NCBI GenBank assembly: GCA_963735025.1
Contig: CAVTJG010000008.1
Location: 744,001-808,000, forward strand
Direction: 5' to 3'
From: JAABRB01 sp963735025
Lineage (GTDB): Bacteria > Pseudomonadota > Gammaproteobacteria > Burkholderiales > SG8-39
DNA length: 64,000 bases
Shown here: positions 1 to 8,909 of the stretch, one piece after another
Layout: the number at the start of each line of letters is the position of its first letter
Numbering within the stretch: position 1 is the stretch's first letter
The notes under the pieces: model-generated
Database searches by the model: none
The model's input: only the letters and a program-made list of their open reading frames with translations
Told to the model about the DNA's origin: nothing
Program-made: the position numbers and the translations under genes

Positions 1-153
1 AAGTGGGTGCTCCAAGGCCGCGAGGAGAACAGCACGATTCACGACGAGATCGGAATGCGCCACTACTATGCCGAATGGAGCCGGCGAATGGGCCGCCCGG
101 CGAACGATCCATTCCGTCAGGGGAACCCGGGGCCGGTGCGGGCTGCCGCCTGA
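1..153 (+). CDS. Rieske oxygenase large subunit, C-terminal end (MsmA-like), partial
   Basis: The window opens inside this gene. Frame 1 reads about 50 residues to a TGA at 151-153 and contains HYYAEWSRRMGRP, the kind of tail (His-Tyr-Tyr, Trp, Met-x-Arg-Pro) that ends aromatic-ring-hydroxylating dioxygenase alpha subunits. The Rieske and mononuclear iron sites lie upstream of the window, so substrate class cannot be judged from this piece alone. The next genes are a matching small subunit, a reductase and a Rieske ferredoxin, which makes this the catalytic large subunit of a multicomponent oxygenase. A methanesulfonate monooxygenase large subunit (MsmA) is the favoured reading because of the partner genes; a benzoate- or biphenyl-type enzyme is not excluded. 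Confidence 0.6.
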   Translation, partial: KWVLQGREENSTIHDEIGMRHYYAEWSRRMGRPANDPFRQGNPGPVRAAA

Positions 154-260
154 TTGTCAACGTGCCAGCGCGCGCGATGCTGATGCGCAACGTATCGTGG
201 GGCCGCGGGCTCGCCGGATCCTTCCATCCGGGCAGGTCGACTAGCCTCACTGGAGAGGCC

Positions 261-730
261 ATGACGACACTTGAGCAGCGTAACCGGTCCAAGAGCTCGT
301 ATACAAGACCTCCCTCGCGCTCGATGCGAAGGACTGGAAAGGCTTTCTCGATCTGTGCGATCCGGGATTCCGATACACCATCTCCACGTTCAGCCCGGAG
401 ATCAAGCGGGACACGGTGTGGCTCGACCACGACCGGGGCGGAATGGAGACGTTGTTCGGAAACCTGCCGAAGCACAACAGCGATCACTCGCCCATCACGC
501 GGCACGCCACCGTCTACACCGTGCGCATCGACGATGCAAGGCATCAGGCCGACGTCGTGAGCGCGGTGCAGGTTTTTCGCACCAGGCTCGATGGCGGCGC
601 GCACGAGCTTTTCGCCGTCGGGCACTTCCACGACGCCGTCGCGCTGAACGGCGGAAGTCCGAAGCTTGCCAGGCGGACCGTGCGTCTCGACACGCGCTTG
701 CTCGGGTTCGGTGACCACATCCCGTTCTGA
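261..730 (+). pseudogene. msmB: Rieske oxygenase small (beta) subunit, MsmB-like, one frameshift
   Basis: This is the structural partner of the oxygenase large subunit. ATG 261 follows a GGAGAGG ribosome site. The first nine codons are in one frame; from about 288 the conserved protein continues in another and runs to TGA 728-730. Readable stretches are LVYKTSLALDAKDWKGF, FRYTISTFSPEI, DHSPITRH and the C-terminus LGFGDHIPF. Total length, about 156 residues, suits a beta subunit of the NTF2-like fold. The wording resembles methanesulfonate monooxygenase small subunits more than dioxygenases for aromatic acids, but this is memory of the family rather than an alignment. A single small indel near 288 breaks the gene; conserved sequence on both sides suggests a sequencing error or a very recent mutation. 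Confidence 0.6.
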
Positions 731-748
731 AGTGACCCCACGAGCGCC

Positions 749-1781
749 ATGAGATCCAGCTCAACGCCCGCAACCGCGCATTCGAGTTCGGCGCCAAACC
801 TGGCGAGAAGATCCTCTATGCCGGGGTGGGCGCTCGGATTGCTTTGCCCTACGAGTGCGGGACGGGGACTTGCGGCACCTGCAAGGCGCGGCGGGTCGAT
901 GGCGCGATCGAGGACAGCTGGCCGGACGCGCCCGGAAGGAAGCACCTGAAGGCCAATCAGGACGAGTTTTCGATGTGCCAGTGCGCGGCGACCAGCGATG
1001 TGACCGTCGAGGTCGCAAGCTTCGTGTACGCGATGGACTCCGGCGCGTGCCCGGTGACCGCGATCGGCGGTGAGATTGTCGCCACGCGGCAGCTGACCCA
1101 CGACGTGATGGCGGTCGACATCGCGCTTGAGCGCCCGCTCGAGTTCGACGCGGCCAGTTCATGGCGTGGCCGTGCCTAACATCCCCGGCCACCGCGGCTA
1201 TTCCATGGTCAGCTTCGATCGGCAGGCACGCAGGCTGGAGTTCGTGGTCAAAAAAAACCGGGGGGCAGAATCTCGGAATGGCTCTTCGAAGGCGAGCGGA
1301 ATGCAGCGCGGTTCAGATGATCGGCCCCCTAGGCCAGGCGCCTCTCTACCCCAGCCTGAGCAAGGACACCTGTGCGTCCCAGGCGGAAGCGGCATTGCCG
1401 GCATGATGTCGCTCCGGCGGCGCCCGCCGGAGCGCTATTTTGACCGCCGCCGCGGGTACGTGTTCTTGGGCGTCCGGACGATGCGGGACGCGTTCTATCT
1501 CGCCGAGCTTGCGGAGCACCGAGTGGATGCCCCGGACTCACTCGAAATCATTGTGGCGGTCTCGGAAGAGGACGTGTCGCCTGAAAGAAGGCCCAGCATC
1601 CGACGCTCAAATTCGAGCGTGGTCTTGTCCATGATGTGGCGAAGCGCGCCATGCAGGGACGATTCGAGGGCGTCCGCGCCTATCTCGCCGACCGCCTCCG
1701 GCGGTCGACGCCGCGATCCGCTTCCTGCTGCTTGAAGCACGGCTGACGGCCGACAACATTCGTTACGACAAATTCAGCTGA
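749..1781 (+). pseudogene. msmD: Oxygenase reductase component (2Fe-2S plus FAD/NAD), several frameshifts
   Basis: This component would pass electrons from NAD(P)H to the oxygenase. The N-terminal part is a plant-type 2Fe-2S ferredoxin with the cysteine cluster YECGTGTCGTCK followed by a distant SMCQC, which gives the fourth ligand. After it come a flavin-reductase barrel with GYSMVSFDRQARRLEFVVK and an NAD-binding region containing GGSGIAGMMSL and YVFLGVRTMRDAFYL. The last readable residues end in LTADNIRYDKFS at TGA 1779-1781. At least five small shifts occur, near 750, 1150, 1255, 1400 and 1695, so no continuous reading frame exists. About 340 residues in total match one-component flavo-iron-sulfur reductases such as MsmD or BenC. 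The start at 749 is a guess, because the frame that carries the ferredoxin begins one base away. Confidence 0.65.
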
Positions 1782-1786
1782 GCGCG

Positions 1787-2509
1787 ATGGGCAAACAATT
1801 CGTCTGCCGACTTGCTGACATCCCCGCCAACGGGATGAAAGAGTGCAAAGCCGAGGGAGGGCTGGCATTGCTCGTCGCCAACTCCGGAAAAGAGTATTTC
1901 GCCTACCAGGCAATGTGCCCGCACCAGGAAGTCGCCCTGTGCGAGGGGCTATACGACGGCTCGATACTCACCTGCCACATGCATCTTTGGCAGTGGGACC
2001 TTCGCAGCGGCAGCCCGATCGGGCTCGCGGAGGCACCGCTCGAGAAATTCGACCTGTCCGTCGAAGGCGAATCCGTCTACGTCGAGTCGAAGAGCGCGAT
2101 CGATGTCGGGGAGCTCTTTGCCGGCGCGTCGCACGCGACCCTCGATGCGCCGCTTCACTCGCGAAGCGCGAAGAATATGCGCCGAAGGCGATCGTGTACC
2201 AGATCGGTGACCCGGCGAACGACTTCTTCGTTCTCGAATCGGGGCGCGTCGAATTCCAGATCGGAGGACGAGCGCACCAGCCCGGCAGGTTCATGCTCCG
2301 CAAGGGCGAGGTGTTCGGATCGGCGGCGCTGCTCACAGTTATCCCCGCCGATCGCGAGCGCGCTGGCCACGAGAGATCGAGTCTGCTGAGGATCAATGGA
2401 ACCGAAGCGCCCAAGGTGCTGGAAAACAATCCCGCCTTCCGGATTTCTAGTGATGCGCAGGCTTCCATCTCTCATCGCGCGGTATCTCGCGGAATCCGGT
2501 GTCAAATAA
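1787..2509 (+). pseudogene. Rieske ferredoxin fused to a cyclic-nucleotide-binding-like domain, frameshifted
   Basis: Residues 1-105 form a Rieske ferredoxin. The ligand motifs are CPH in AMCPHQEVAL and CHMH in ILTCHMHLWQWD, a pattern like the ferredoxins of toluene monooxygenases. After about 120 residues the frame changes near 2150 and a second domain follows: VYQIGDPANDFFVLESGRV, then KGEVFGSAALLT and a conserved IN position, which is the beta-barrel pattern of Crp/cNMP-binding domains. A further shift near 2455 leads to IARYLAESGVK and TAA 2507-2509. The start ATG 1787 lies five bases after the reductase stop, so the genes are operonic. The ferredoxin probably carries electrons to the oxygenase; the extra domain could sense a small ligand or the electron-transfer state. 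Such a fusion is not part of classical Msm systems as I know them. Confidence 0.65.
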
Positions 2510-2618
2510 GCGGGAGAACGTCGAACGGGAGAAACGTTTTAGGCAGACGGATCAATTTCAAGAAGCCGTCGGGTGCAGTACCGGTTTAATCGCAACGGGT
2601 CCAACAAAGGAGGACGGT

Positions 2619-3737
2619 ATGAAAAGGAAGACTCTGTTCCACTGGGCGCTCACTTTTCTTGCGCCTTACGTCGCCAGCACTGGTCTGGCACGGCGGCGGA
2701 CATCGACTTCGGCAAGCCCGGAACCCCGGTCAAGCTCGTCGTGGGGTACAAGCCCTACTACACCGAATCATGGTCTGGCGTCGTGATGCGTGGCAAGAAG
2801 TTCTACGAGAGGTCCTGCCGAAAGGATCCGAGGTGGAGTTCCAGATCGGCCTGCAAGGCGCGATCATCGTGAACAACATGCTCGCCGGAAAGCAGTACAT
2901 CGGATACATGGGCGACATGCCGCGATTGTCTCGACCACCAAGCGAAACGTCGCCGATGTCCGGCTCGTAGCGACGCTCGGGCTGGGGTTTGACCAGTGCA
3001 ACATCTTCCTGGCGCGGAACGATGCCCCGAAATTCCCGGTTCCAAGGATGCGCTGAAGTGGCTCGACGACAAGACCGTCGCAGTGCCGAAAGGTAGCTGC
3101 ACCGACCGGTTCGCGCAAGCGACTTTCAAGAAGGAGGGGGTCAACCCGAAGGACTACCTCAACCAGAACATCGAAGGGATCACCTCGATTTCCGCGCGGG
3201 CAAGATCGACGCTGCGGTGATCTGGGAGCCGACCGCCTCGCGACTCGTGCTTGACGGGCTCGCGCGCCGGATTGCCTCGGGCGCCAGCGTCGACGAGAAC
3301 GACGGCGGATTCCTGGCGATGCGGGCCGACCTCATCAAGCAGCGGCCCGACGTGGTCAAGGCTTGGCTCGAGGCCGAGCTGGACGCGCAGCTCTTCCTCG
3401 CGGACCAGAAGAACGCGAACGAGATCATCAGGATGGCCAAGGAACAGACGACCGGATTCAGCGACCGCGCGCTCTGGTATTCCCTGTACGGGACCTAGGC
3501 GCAGATCGGGGCGGCACGAAGACCCAGTTCAACCTTCCGTACACGTTCACCCCTGCAGCGCTCGACCTGATCGGCAAGGCCACGGTGTTCCTGCATACCA
3601 TCAAGACGATCAATGTGGACAAGCTGCGTCCGGATGCGATCATGCCGCAGTTCACCGAGCAAGTCCTCAAGGAGCGTGGCCTCAAGGCGCCGATCGGGGA
3701 TGTCGTCGCGTTCCCGGACGCGGACGCGCCGAAGTGA
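2619..3737 (+). pseudogene. NitT/TauT-type ABC transporter periplasmic binding protein, frameshifted
   Basis: ATG 2619 follows AAGGAGGAC. The first residues MKRKTLFHWALTFL give a signal peptide ending before AADIDFGKPGTP. The mature protein reads, with shifts repaired, TPVKLVVGYKPYYTES, LQGAIIVNNMLAGKQYIGY, DRFAQATFKKEGVNPKDYL and AAVIWEPTASRLVLDGLARR. This is the fold and motif order of nitrate/sulfonate/taurine binding proteins (NMT1-like). Shifts lie near 2690, 2810, 2930, 3040, 3190 and 3500, but the amino-acid sequence between them stays sensible up to TGA 3735-3737. Encoded between the oxygenase parts and two permease-ATPase pairs, it probably delivers the oxygenase substrate, for which a small sulfonate is the best guess. 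Confidence 0.65.
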
Positions 3738-3785
3738 TCGAGATCCTCCGCGATGATCTTCCGGAACCCCGTCAGGACGTCGGCC

Positions 3786-4300
3786 ATGGCAGACACCACT
3801 CTGACACAGTCCCTCGGAGCAGATTTTCCGGCACATCTCGGCTGTCCCGGGAGACGGTGCCATTCCGCGAGGTTTCGGAGGATCTCCTGCGGAGAATCGC
3901 AGAACTGGGCCATCACACGCGGTACAGGCCCGGGGAGCGCATCTACAGCGCGGGCGACGAGGCCAACGACATCTTCGTCGTCGTCTCCGGGCGAATCGAG
4001 CATGTCTTTGCCCCGGAAGTCGGGGCACGTGAGGCCCTGAAGCGGTTGACGCGCGGGGCCGTGTTCGGCTGGGCGGGGTGCTGTCGGTCAGACCAGGCGC
4101 CTGGCAACCTCGACGGCGATCGATGCATCGAGGTCGTCCGCATCGATTCCGACGAGCTGCTTAAGGCTTTAGAGGAGGGACCGGTCGAAGGGTACGCGGT
4201 GATGGAGCGATTTGCCTCGATGATCATCCACGACTACCCGGTTCCGGAGTTTCTCGCGAGATCCCCCGCTTTTCCGGCCAGCCGCTTGCCGAAGAGATGA
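3786..4300 (+). pseudogene. Stand-alone cyclic-nucleotide-binding-like domain protein, frameshifted start
   Basis: The readable part covers one Crp-like sensor barrel: LRRIAELGHHTRYRPGERIY, SAGDEANDIFVVVSGRIEHV, LKRLTRGAVFGWAG and VVRIDSDELLKALEEGP. No helix-turn-helix follows; the protein ends at TGA 4298-4300 after about 170 residues, so it is not a transcription factor of the Crp type. The first 20 or so codons from ATG 3786 lie in another frame from the barrel, so one shift near 3850 is required. Its stop overlaps the start of the downstream permease as ATGA. It resembles the second domain of the Rieske fusion upstream, so the operon encodes two such barrels. A role as a cytoplasmic regulator of transport or electron transfer is possible but unproven. 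Confidence 0.55.
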
Positions 4301-5132
4301 CGAGATTCGGGCTGACCCTCTACCGGGTTCGACCTGGCTAAAGAGTCCGCGACCGTATCTGATGCTGGTGGGCTTTGTCCTCTTTTTCGGATTCTGGTAT
4401 CTCGCGGTCGAGGTCTGGAAGCTGCCGCGGTTCCCGAGAGGTCCGGTATCACGGTCGTCCCGAAAGAGTGGTTCAACCCGAATCCCGTGTACGCACTCTC
4501 GGTCTACACTCACGAGTAATACCCTCACATCTGGATGAGCGTCTGGCGGGTGGCCCAGGCATTTTTCCTCGCCACGGTCTTGGGCGTGCCGGTCGGTTTG
4601 TTTCTCGGGTGGTGCGAAAGTTCAAGGAGTACGTGTTTCCGATCTTCGAGACGCTGCGCCCGATACCCATAATCGCCTGGGTGCCGCTCGCGATCGTGAT
4701 GTTCGTCGCGGTCGAAACGGCGGTGATCTACCTCACCTTCCTGGCGTCGTTCTTCGCCACCGCGCTGCACACGATGCTGGGAGGGCAGTCGATCGACGAA
4801 TCCTACGTGCGCACCGCGTCCTGCCTCGGGGCCAACCGGTGGCAGGTGTTCCGTCACGTGATCATCCCGGGGGCACTGCCTTTCACCTTCACCGGGTTGC
4901 AGATATCCGTCGGCGTGTCCTGGTTCTCACTCGTGGCGGCGGAGATGGTGTCAGGACAGTACGGCCTCGGCTACGTGATCAATACGTCCTATACGACGGT
5001 GAAGTACCCACGATCTTCATCGGCATGATCACGCTGGGCATCGTCGGGTATGTGACGAGCGCGCTGGTGCGCCTCGTCGGCGACTACCTGATGCAATGGA
5101 GAGTGCGCGAGCTTGCCCTGGCAGAACGCTAG
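4297..5132 (+). pseudogene. NitT/TauT-type ABC transporter permease, frameshifted
   Basis: This membrane protein would form the translocation path for the binding protein upstream. The start ATG 4297 overlaps the preceding stop. The first frame meets a stop after 14 codons, and the conserved protein continues in a neighbouring frame with PYLMLVGFVLFFGFWYLAVE, FETLRPIPIIAWVPLAIVMF and the EAA loop RTASCLGANRWQVFRHVIIP that contacts the ATPase. A last shift near 5010 leads to TIFIGMITLGIVGYV and the end at 5132. Six membrane spans can be recognised, the number usual for SsuC/TauC-type permeases. At least four indels break the gene (near 4340, 4440, 4610 and 5010). The ATPase for this subunit starts six bases later. 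Confidence 0.65.
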
Positions 5133-5137
5133 CCGCT

Positions 5138-5989
5138 ATGGACATGCAGATGACCGGAATTGAAGAGCGCACGGTGACGCGTGGTCGGATCCTCATCGAA
5201 GACGTCGTCAAGATCTACGATCCGAAGGGTGCCGCGGTCATGGCGGTCGATCATGCACCTGGCTATCGAAGCCGGTGAGATCTGCATGATCGTCGGCCCG
5301 TCGGGGTGCGGGAAAACCACGTTGCTGAACGCGATCGCCGGGTTTCACGAGATCACTTCCGGGCAGATCCTGCTCGACGGCGAGGTCCTGTGCAGCGCCG
5401 AGAAGCCTAAGGCCGAGCCGGGACCCGATCGCATCGTGGTGTTTCAGAACGGCGCGCTGTTTCCCTGGAAGACGAATCTCGAGAACGTGATTTTCGGATC
5501 GGTCATGCAAGGACGGATGACGCGCAAGGAGGCGACGGACAAGGGGCGGGCGATGATGGCGGACGCCGGGCTGTCCGGTGTCGAGCACAACTATCCGGGG
5601 GAAGTCTCCTCCGGAATGCGCCGGCGTGTGGAGATCGCTCGCGCCCTGATCAACGAGCCCGGTACTGCTGCTCGATGAACCGTCGCGCGCTCGACTCGCT
5701 GACCAAGAGCGTGATGCACGAGGCGCTGCTCGAGATCTACTACAAGAACAAGGTCACGATCTTCTTCATCACGCACGACCTCGAGGAAGCGATCTTCCTG
5801 GGACACAAGGTGGCGATCATGACCACGCGGCCGTGCAAGCCCAAGAAGATCCTGGCTGTCGATATCCCCCACCCGCGCGACTACAGCGTGCTCACGTCGA
5901 AGCGCTTTCGCGAGCTCATCGAGGAGACGAGCGACACCATTCACGAGGAAGCGCTCAAGGCTTTCCAGGCAGGCGAGAAGGAGGGCTAG
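5138..5989 (+). pseudogene. NitT/TauT-type ABC transporter ATPase, two frameshifts
   Basis: Walker A reads GPSGCGKTT, the Q-loop region has IVVFQNGALFPWKTNLENV, the signature is unusual as VSSGMRRRVEIARAL instead of LSGGQ, and the H-loop is FFITHDLEEAIFLG. Two shifts, near 5250 and near 5665, interrupt the frame; the second falls just at the Walker B segment (LLLDEPS can be restored by one base). Total length, about 283 residues, fits SsuB/TauB-type ATPases. The C-terminal tail HEEALKAFQAGEKEG ends at TAG 5987-5989. The next permease begins five bases later, so this unit and the second permease-ATPase pair are one operon. Confidence 0.7.
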
Positions 5990-5993
5990 GGCG

Positions 5994-6882
5994 ATGGCGA
6001 GAGGGATGGCAACGATCAGGGCGGCGATCTTCGAGCACAACCTTGCAGGGGAATCGTCTCGATAGTCGTGTTTCTGGTGCTCTGGGAGATCGGGGCGCGC
6101 TCGCACCACTGGCTGGGCGCGGACATCTTCACGCCGATCCGCCACCTCCTCGGTGTGATGGGGTTCAAGAAGGATTTTCTTCCCTGGATCGGCGCGATAC
6201 CCCGCGCCCACGGACGTCCTTGCCGCCTGGGTCAAGGTGATCGGGCATCCCGGCTACTGGCAGAGCTGGTATCAGAGCTTTTTCCGGGTGATGTCCGGAT
6301 TCCTGGCCGCCATGATCGTCGGAATACCCTTCGGGTTGCTGCTCGCCGTGAGCCGCTACCGCATACGGCGTCGGATTTCCGGTGTTCGAAATCCTGCGCC
6401 CGATTCCTCCGCTTGCCTGGGTCCCCGCATCGATAATCTTCTGGCCCACGCAGGAGCTCTCGATCGCTTTCGTGACATTCCTCGGTGCGTTCTACACGAT
6501 CGTCATCAACGTCGTTGGCGGGGCCCGGTCGATCGACGTGCGCTACTTCCAGGCGGCGCAGTCGATGGGTTCGTCGGGCTGGGACATCTTCCGCCGGATC
6601 ATCTTGCCGGGAACGCTTCCTTCGATCATGGTGGGCTCGGCGGTGGGGATGGGCATCACCTGGGAAGTCGTGGTTGCGGCGGAAATGATCTCGGGCGGCG
6701 GCAGCCAGATCGGTGGCACCGCCGGCGGCGGGCTGGGATTCTTCATCTGGAACTCCTATGTCGGCGGCTCATACGAGCAGATCGTGGTGGGCATGATCTC
6801 GATCGGCATCGCGGGCTACATTTCGAGCGAGCTGCTGCGCACGCTTGGCAAATACGTCACGCCATGGCTCCGGGTCAGGTAG
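5994..6882 (+). pseudogene. Second NitT/TauT-type ABC transporter permease, frameshifted
   Basis: The N-terminal third is split over three frames (shifts near 6060, 6205 and 6370), while the last 165 residues are continuous: FEILRPIPPLAWVPASIIFW, the EAA loop AAQSMGSSGWDIFRRIILPG, and GMGITWEVVVAAEMISGG. It ends in LRTLGKYVTPWLRVR at TAG 6880-6882. The protein resembles the first permease of this operon but is clearly a different gene, so the transporter may be a heterodimer in the membrane, each half with its own ATPase. This doubled layout is unusual among taurine or alkanesulfonate systems, where one permease and one ATPase form homodimers. Confidence 0.7.
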
Positions 6883-6886
6883 CGCG

Positions 6887-7768
6887 ATGGCCAGCGTGAG
6901 CGAAACCGGGACGCTCGGCGCCGCGGTGCAACCCGGCGAGATTGCCGTGTCCCACGTCGGCAGGAACTACGGCTCGGCGCGGCTGCACAAGGACGTGGTG
7001 AAGGATTGCTCGTTCACAATCGAACGCGGCAAGCTCACCGTGATGATCGGACCCTCCGGGTGCGGCAAGAGCACGATCATCCGACTCCTTGCAGGATTCG
7101 AGAAACCGTCGTCCGGAACCGTCACGCTCGACGGCGAGCCGATCACCGGACCGAACCGCGATCGCCTGGTTCTGTTCCAGGAGACCGCACTTTTTCCATG
7201 GATGACGACGTACGACAACATTCTCTACGGGCCGCGGGCGCGCGGAGAGGTCACTCGGGAGACGCTTGACCAGGCGGAATTCTTGCTTTCGAAAGTCGGG
7301 CTGCAGGACTTCCGCAACAAGTATCCCGGTCAGCTCTCCGGCGGCATGCAGCGGCGCGCGGAGCTCGCCCGGGCGATGATCAACAATCCCAGGGTGATGA
7401 TCCTCGACGAGCCGTTCCGTGGGCTGGACGCGATGACGAAGGAGCTCATGTGGGAGTACTACTCCCGCCTGTACGAGGAATTCCGGCGTACGAATTTTTT
7501 CGTAACGACCGACATCGACGAGGCCGTTTTCCTCGCGGACCGGCTCCTGATCATGTCCAACATTCCCACGCAGGTGCGTTCGGTCGTGGAAGTCGATCTG
7601 CCGCGGCCGCGAAAACTCTCCGATATCGTCGAGAGCGACCGTGCCAACGAGATCAAGAGCGCGGCACTGTCGATTCTCCATGCCGAGGCGATGCGCTCGT
7701 TTTCACGTGGCAGCAAGGCTGCCGCGGACTTCGTCGATGCGTACCTGAAACGGGCAAACCGCGACTGA
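6887..7768 (+). CDS. Second NitT/TauT-type ABC transporter ATPase, intact
   Basis: This is the first undamaged gene of the operon, 293 residues from ATG 6887. It has Walker A GPSGCGKST, signature LSGGMQRRAELARAM, Walker B VMILDEPF and a switch region FVTTDIDEAVFLAD, in which the usual H-loop His is replaced by Thr-Asp. The loss of that His would normally weaken ATP hydrolysis, so the pair of ATPases may be asymmetric, with the other ATPase (normal THD) supplying the competent site. The gene starts four bases after the second permease. It probably energises uptake of the substrate of the oxygenase system. Confidence 0.85.
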   Translation: MASVSETGTLGAAVQPGEIAVSHVGRNYGSARLHKDVVKDCSFTIERGKLTVMIGPSGCGKSTIIRLLAGFEKPSSGTVTLDGEPITGPNRDRLVLFQETALFPWMTTYDNILYGPRARGEVTRETLDQAEFLLSKVGLQDFRNKYPGQLSGGMQRRAELARAMINNPRVMILDEPFRGLDAMTKELMWEYYSRLYEEFRRTNFFVTTDIDEAVFLADRLLIMSNIPTQVRSVVEVDLPRPRKLSDIVESDRANEIKSAALSILHAEAMRSFSRGSKAAADFVDAYLKRANRD

Positions 7769-7803
7769 TCCGCTGCGTGTCGCGGAAGCAGTGGAGAACG
7801 GGA

Positions 7804-8004
7804 ATGGAGTTTCTGCTGAACCGCACAGTGGTGGTCACGCTTGCCGTGCTGGGCGCATTGGTTTCGACTGCCGCCGCGCTCTTGCAGAGGCGCAGAATGA
7901 TTTCCGAATCCCAGGCGCACAGGTTGAACCGGTTGGGCTATATTTTCATGGGCGCGAGCATGGCGCTCTTTATCGCCGCCGGCTTGCTCGGGGCAGCGGA
8001 ATAG
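7804..8004 (+). CDS. Small two-span membrane protein, function unknown
   Basis: This is a 66-residue protein starting at ATG 7804. Two hydrophobic segments can be seen, TVVVTLAVLGALVSTAAALL and YIFMGASMALFIAAGLLGAA, joined by a short basic linker (QRRRMISESQAHRLNRLG). I do not recognise a named family. It sits between the last transporter gene and folD with gaps of 35 and 17 bases, so it is likely cotranscribed. A role as a small membrane partner of the transporter is possible. The reading frame is intact and has codon use like the neighbours, so I regard it as real. Confidence 0.55.
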   Translation: MEFLLNRTVVVTLAVLGALVSTAAALLQRRRMISESQAHRLNRLGYIFMGASMALFIAAGLLGAAE

Positions 8005-8021
8005 CGGCTATCGGAGATGCC

Positions 8022-8909
8022 ATGGCCGCCAGGATAATCGACGGGATCGAGATCGCCCGCCGGGTACGGGCCGAGTGGAAGCTGCGCGCCGATCGCCTCA
8101 AGGCTGCCGGCGTCACGCCCGGTCTCGCCGTCGTCATGATCGGGGAAAATCCCGCGTCCGCGCTCTACGTGCGCAACAAGGTCAAGGCTTGCCACGAGAT
8201 TGGAATCCACTCGCAGCAATACCACCTTCCGGAGTCGACGACCACCGAAGCGCTATTGCGCATGATCGAAGACCTGAACGTCGATCCGGTGATCCACGGC
8301 ATCCTCGTGCAACTCCCGCTGCCCACGCACGTGGACGTCAGGCGAGTCCTCGAGCAGATATCGCATGACAAGGACGTGGACGGGTTCGGCCTGTACAACG
8401 TGGGCGGGCTGATCATCGGCAACACGGTATTTCCACCCTGCACGCCCTACGGGGTGATGTGCATGCTCGATTACACGGAGATTCCCGTGGCGGGGCAGAA
8501 TGTCGTCATCGTCGGCGCGAGCAACATCGTCGGCAAGCCGATGGCGCTGATGCTGATTGAGCGCGAAGCGACGGTCGCCGTCTGCCACATCAAGACACGG
8601 GACCTCGCGCAATTCACCATCCTTGCAGACATTCTCGTGGTCGCCGCCGGAAAACCGAATCTGATCACTGCGCCGATGGTCAAGACGGGCGCGGTCGTCA
8701 TCGACGTCGGCATCAACCGATTGCCCGACGGCCGGCTCGTCGGCGACGTGGAATTCGAGGCGGTGAAGGAGAAGGCGTCGCACATCACGCCGGTTCCGGG
8801 GGGCGTCGGGCCGATGACCGTGACCATGCTCCTCTGCAACTCTATCAGCTCCGCCGAGCGGGCCCTTGCCAGGTCACAACGCACCAGCGAAGCCGTAGCG
8901 AGCGAGTAG
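8022..8909 (+). CDS. folD: Bifunctional methylenetetrahydrofolate dehydrogenase / methenyltetrahydrofolate cyclohydrolase FolD
   Basis: FolD oxidises 5,10-methylene-tetrahydrofolate to methenyl- and then 10-formyl-tetrahydrofolate in the cytosol. The 295-residue protein shows the family landmarks: the catalytic region SALYVRNKVKACHEIGI with Tyr and Lys, VHGILVQLPLP, HDKDVDGFGLYNVGGL (usually DKDVDGF), the nucleotide loop VIVGASNIVGKPMALML, and the closing TPVPGGVGPMTVTMLL. It is intact from ATG 8022. Its place at the end of an oxygenase-transporter operon is informative: formaldehyde freed from methanesulfonate would enter tetrahydrofolate and be oxidised by this enzyme. It may be a second, pathway-specific folD rather than the housekeeping copy. 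Confidence 0.93.
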   Translation: MAARIIDGIEIARRVRAEWKLRADRLKAAGVTPGLAVVMIGENPASALYVRNKVKACHEIGIHSQQYHLPESTTTEALLRMIEDLNVDPVIHGILVQLPLPTHVDVRRVLEQISHDKDVDGFGLYNVGGLIIGNTVFPPCTPYGVMCMLDYTEIPVAGQNVVIVGASNIVGKPMALMLIEREATVAVCHIKTRDLAQFTILADILVVAAGKPNLITAPMVKTGAVVIDVGINRLPDGRLVGDVEFEAVKEKASHITPVPGGVGPMTVTMLLCNSISSAERALARSQRTSEAVASE

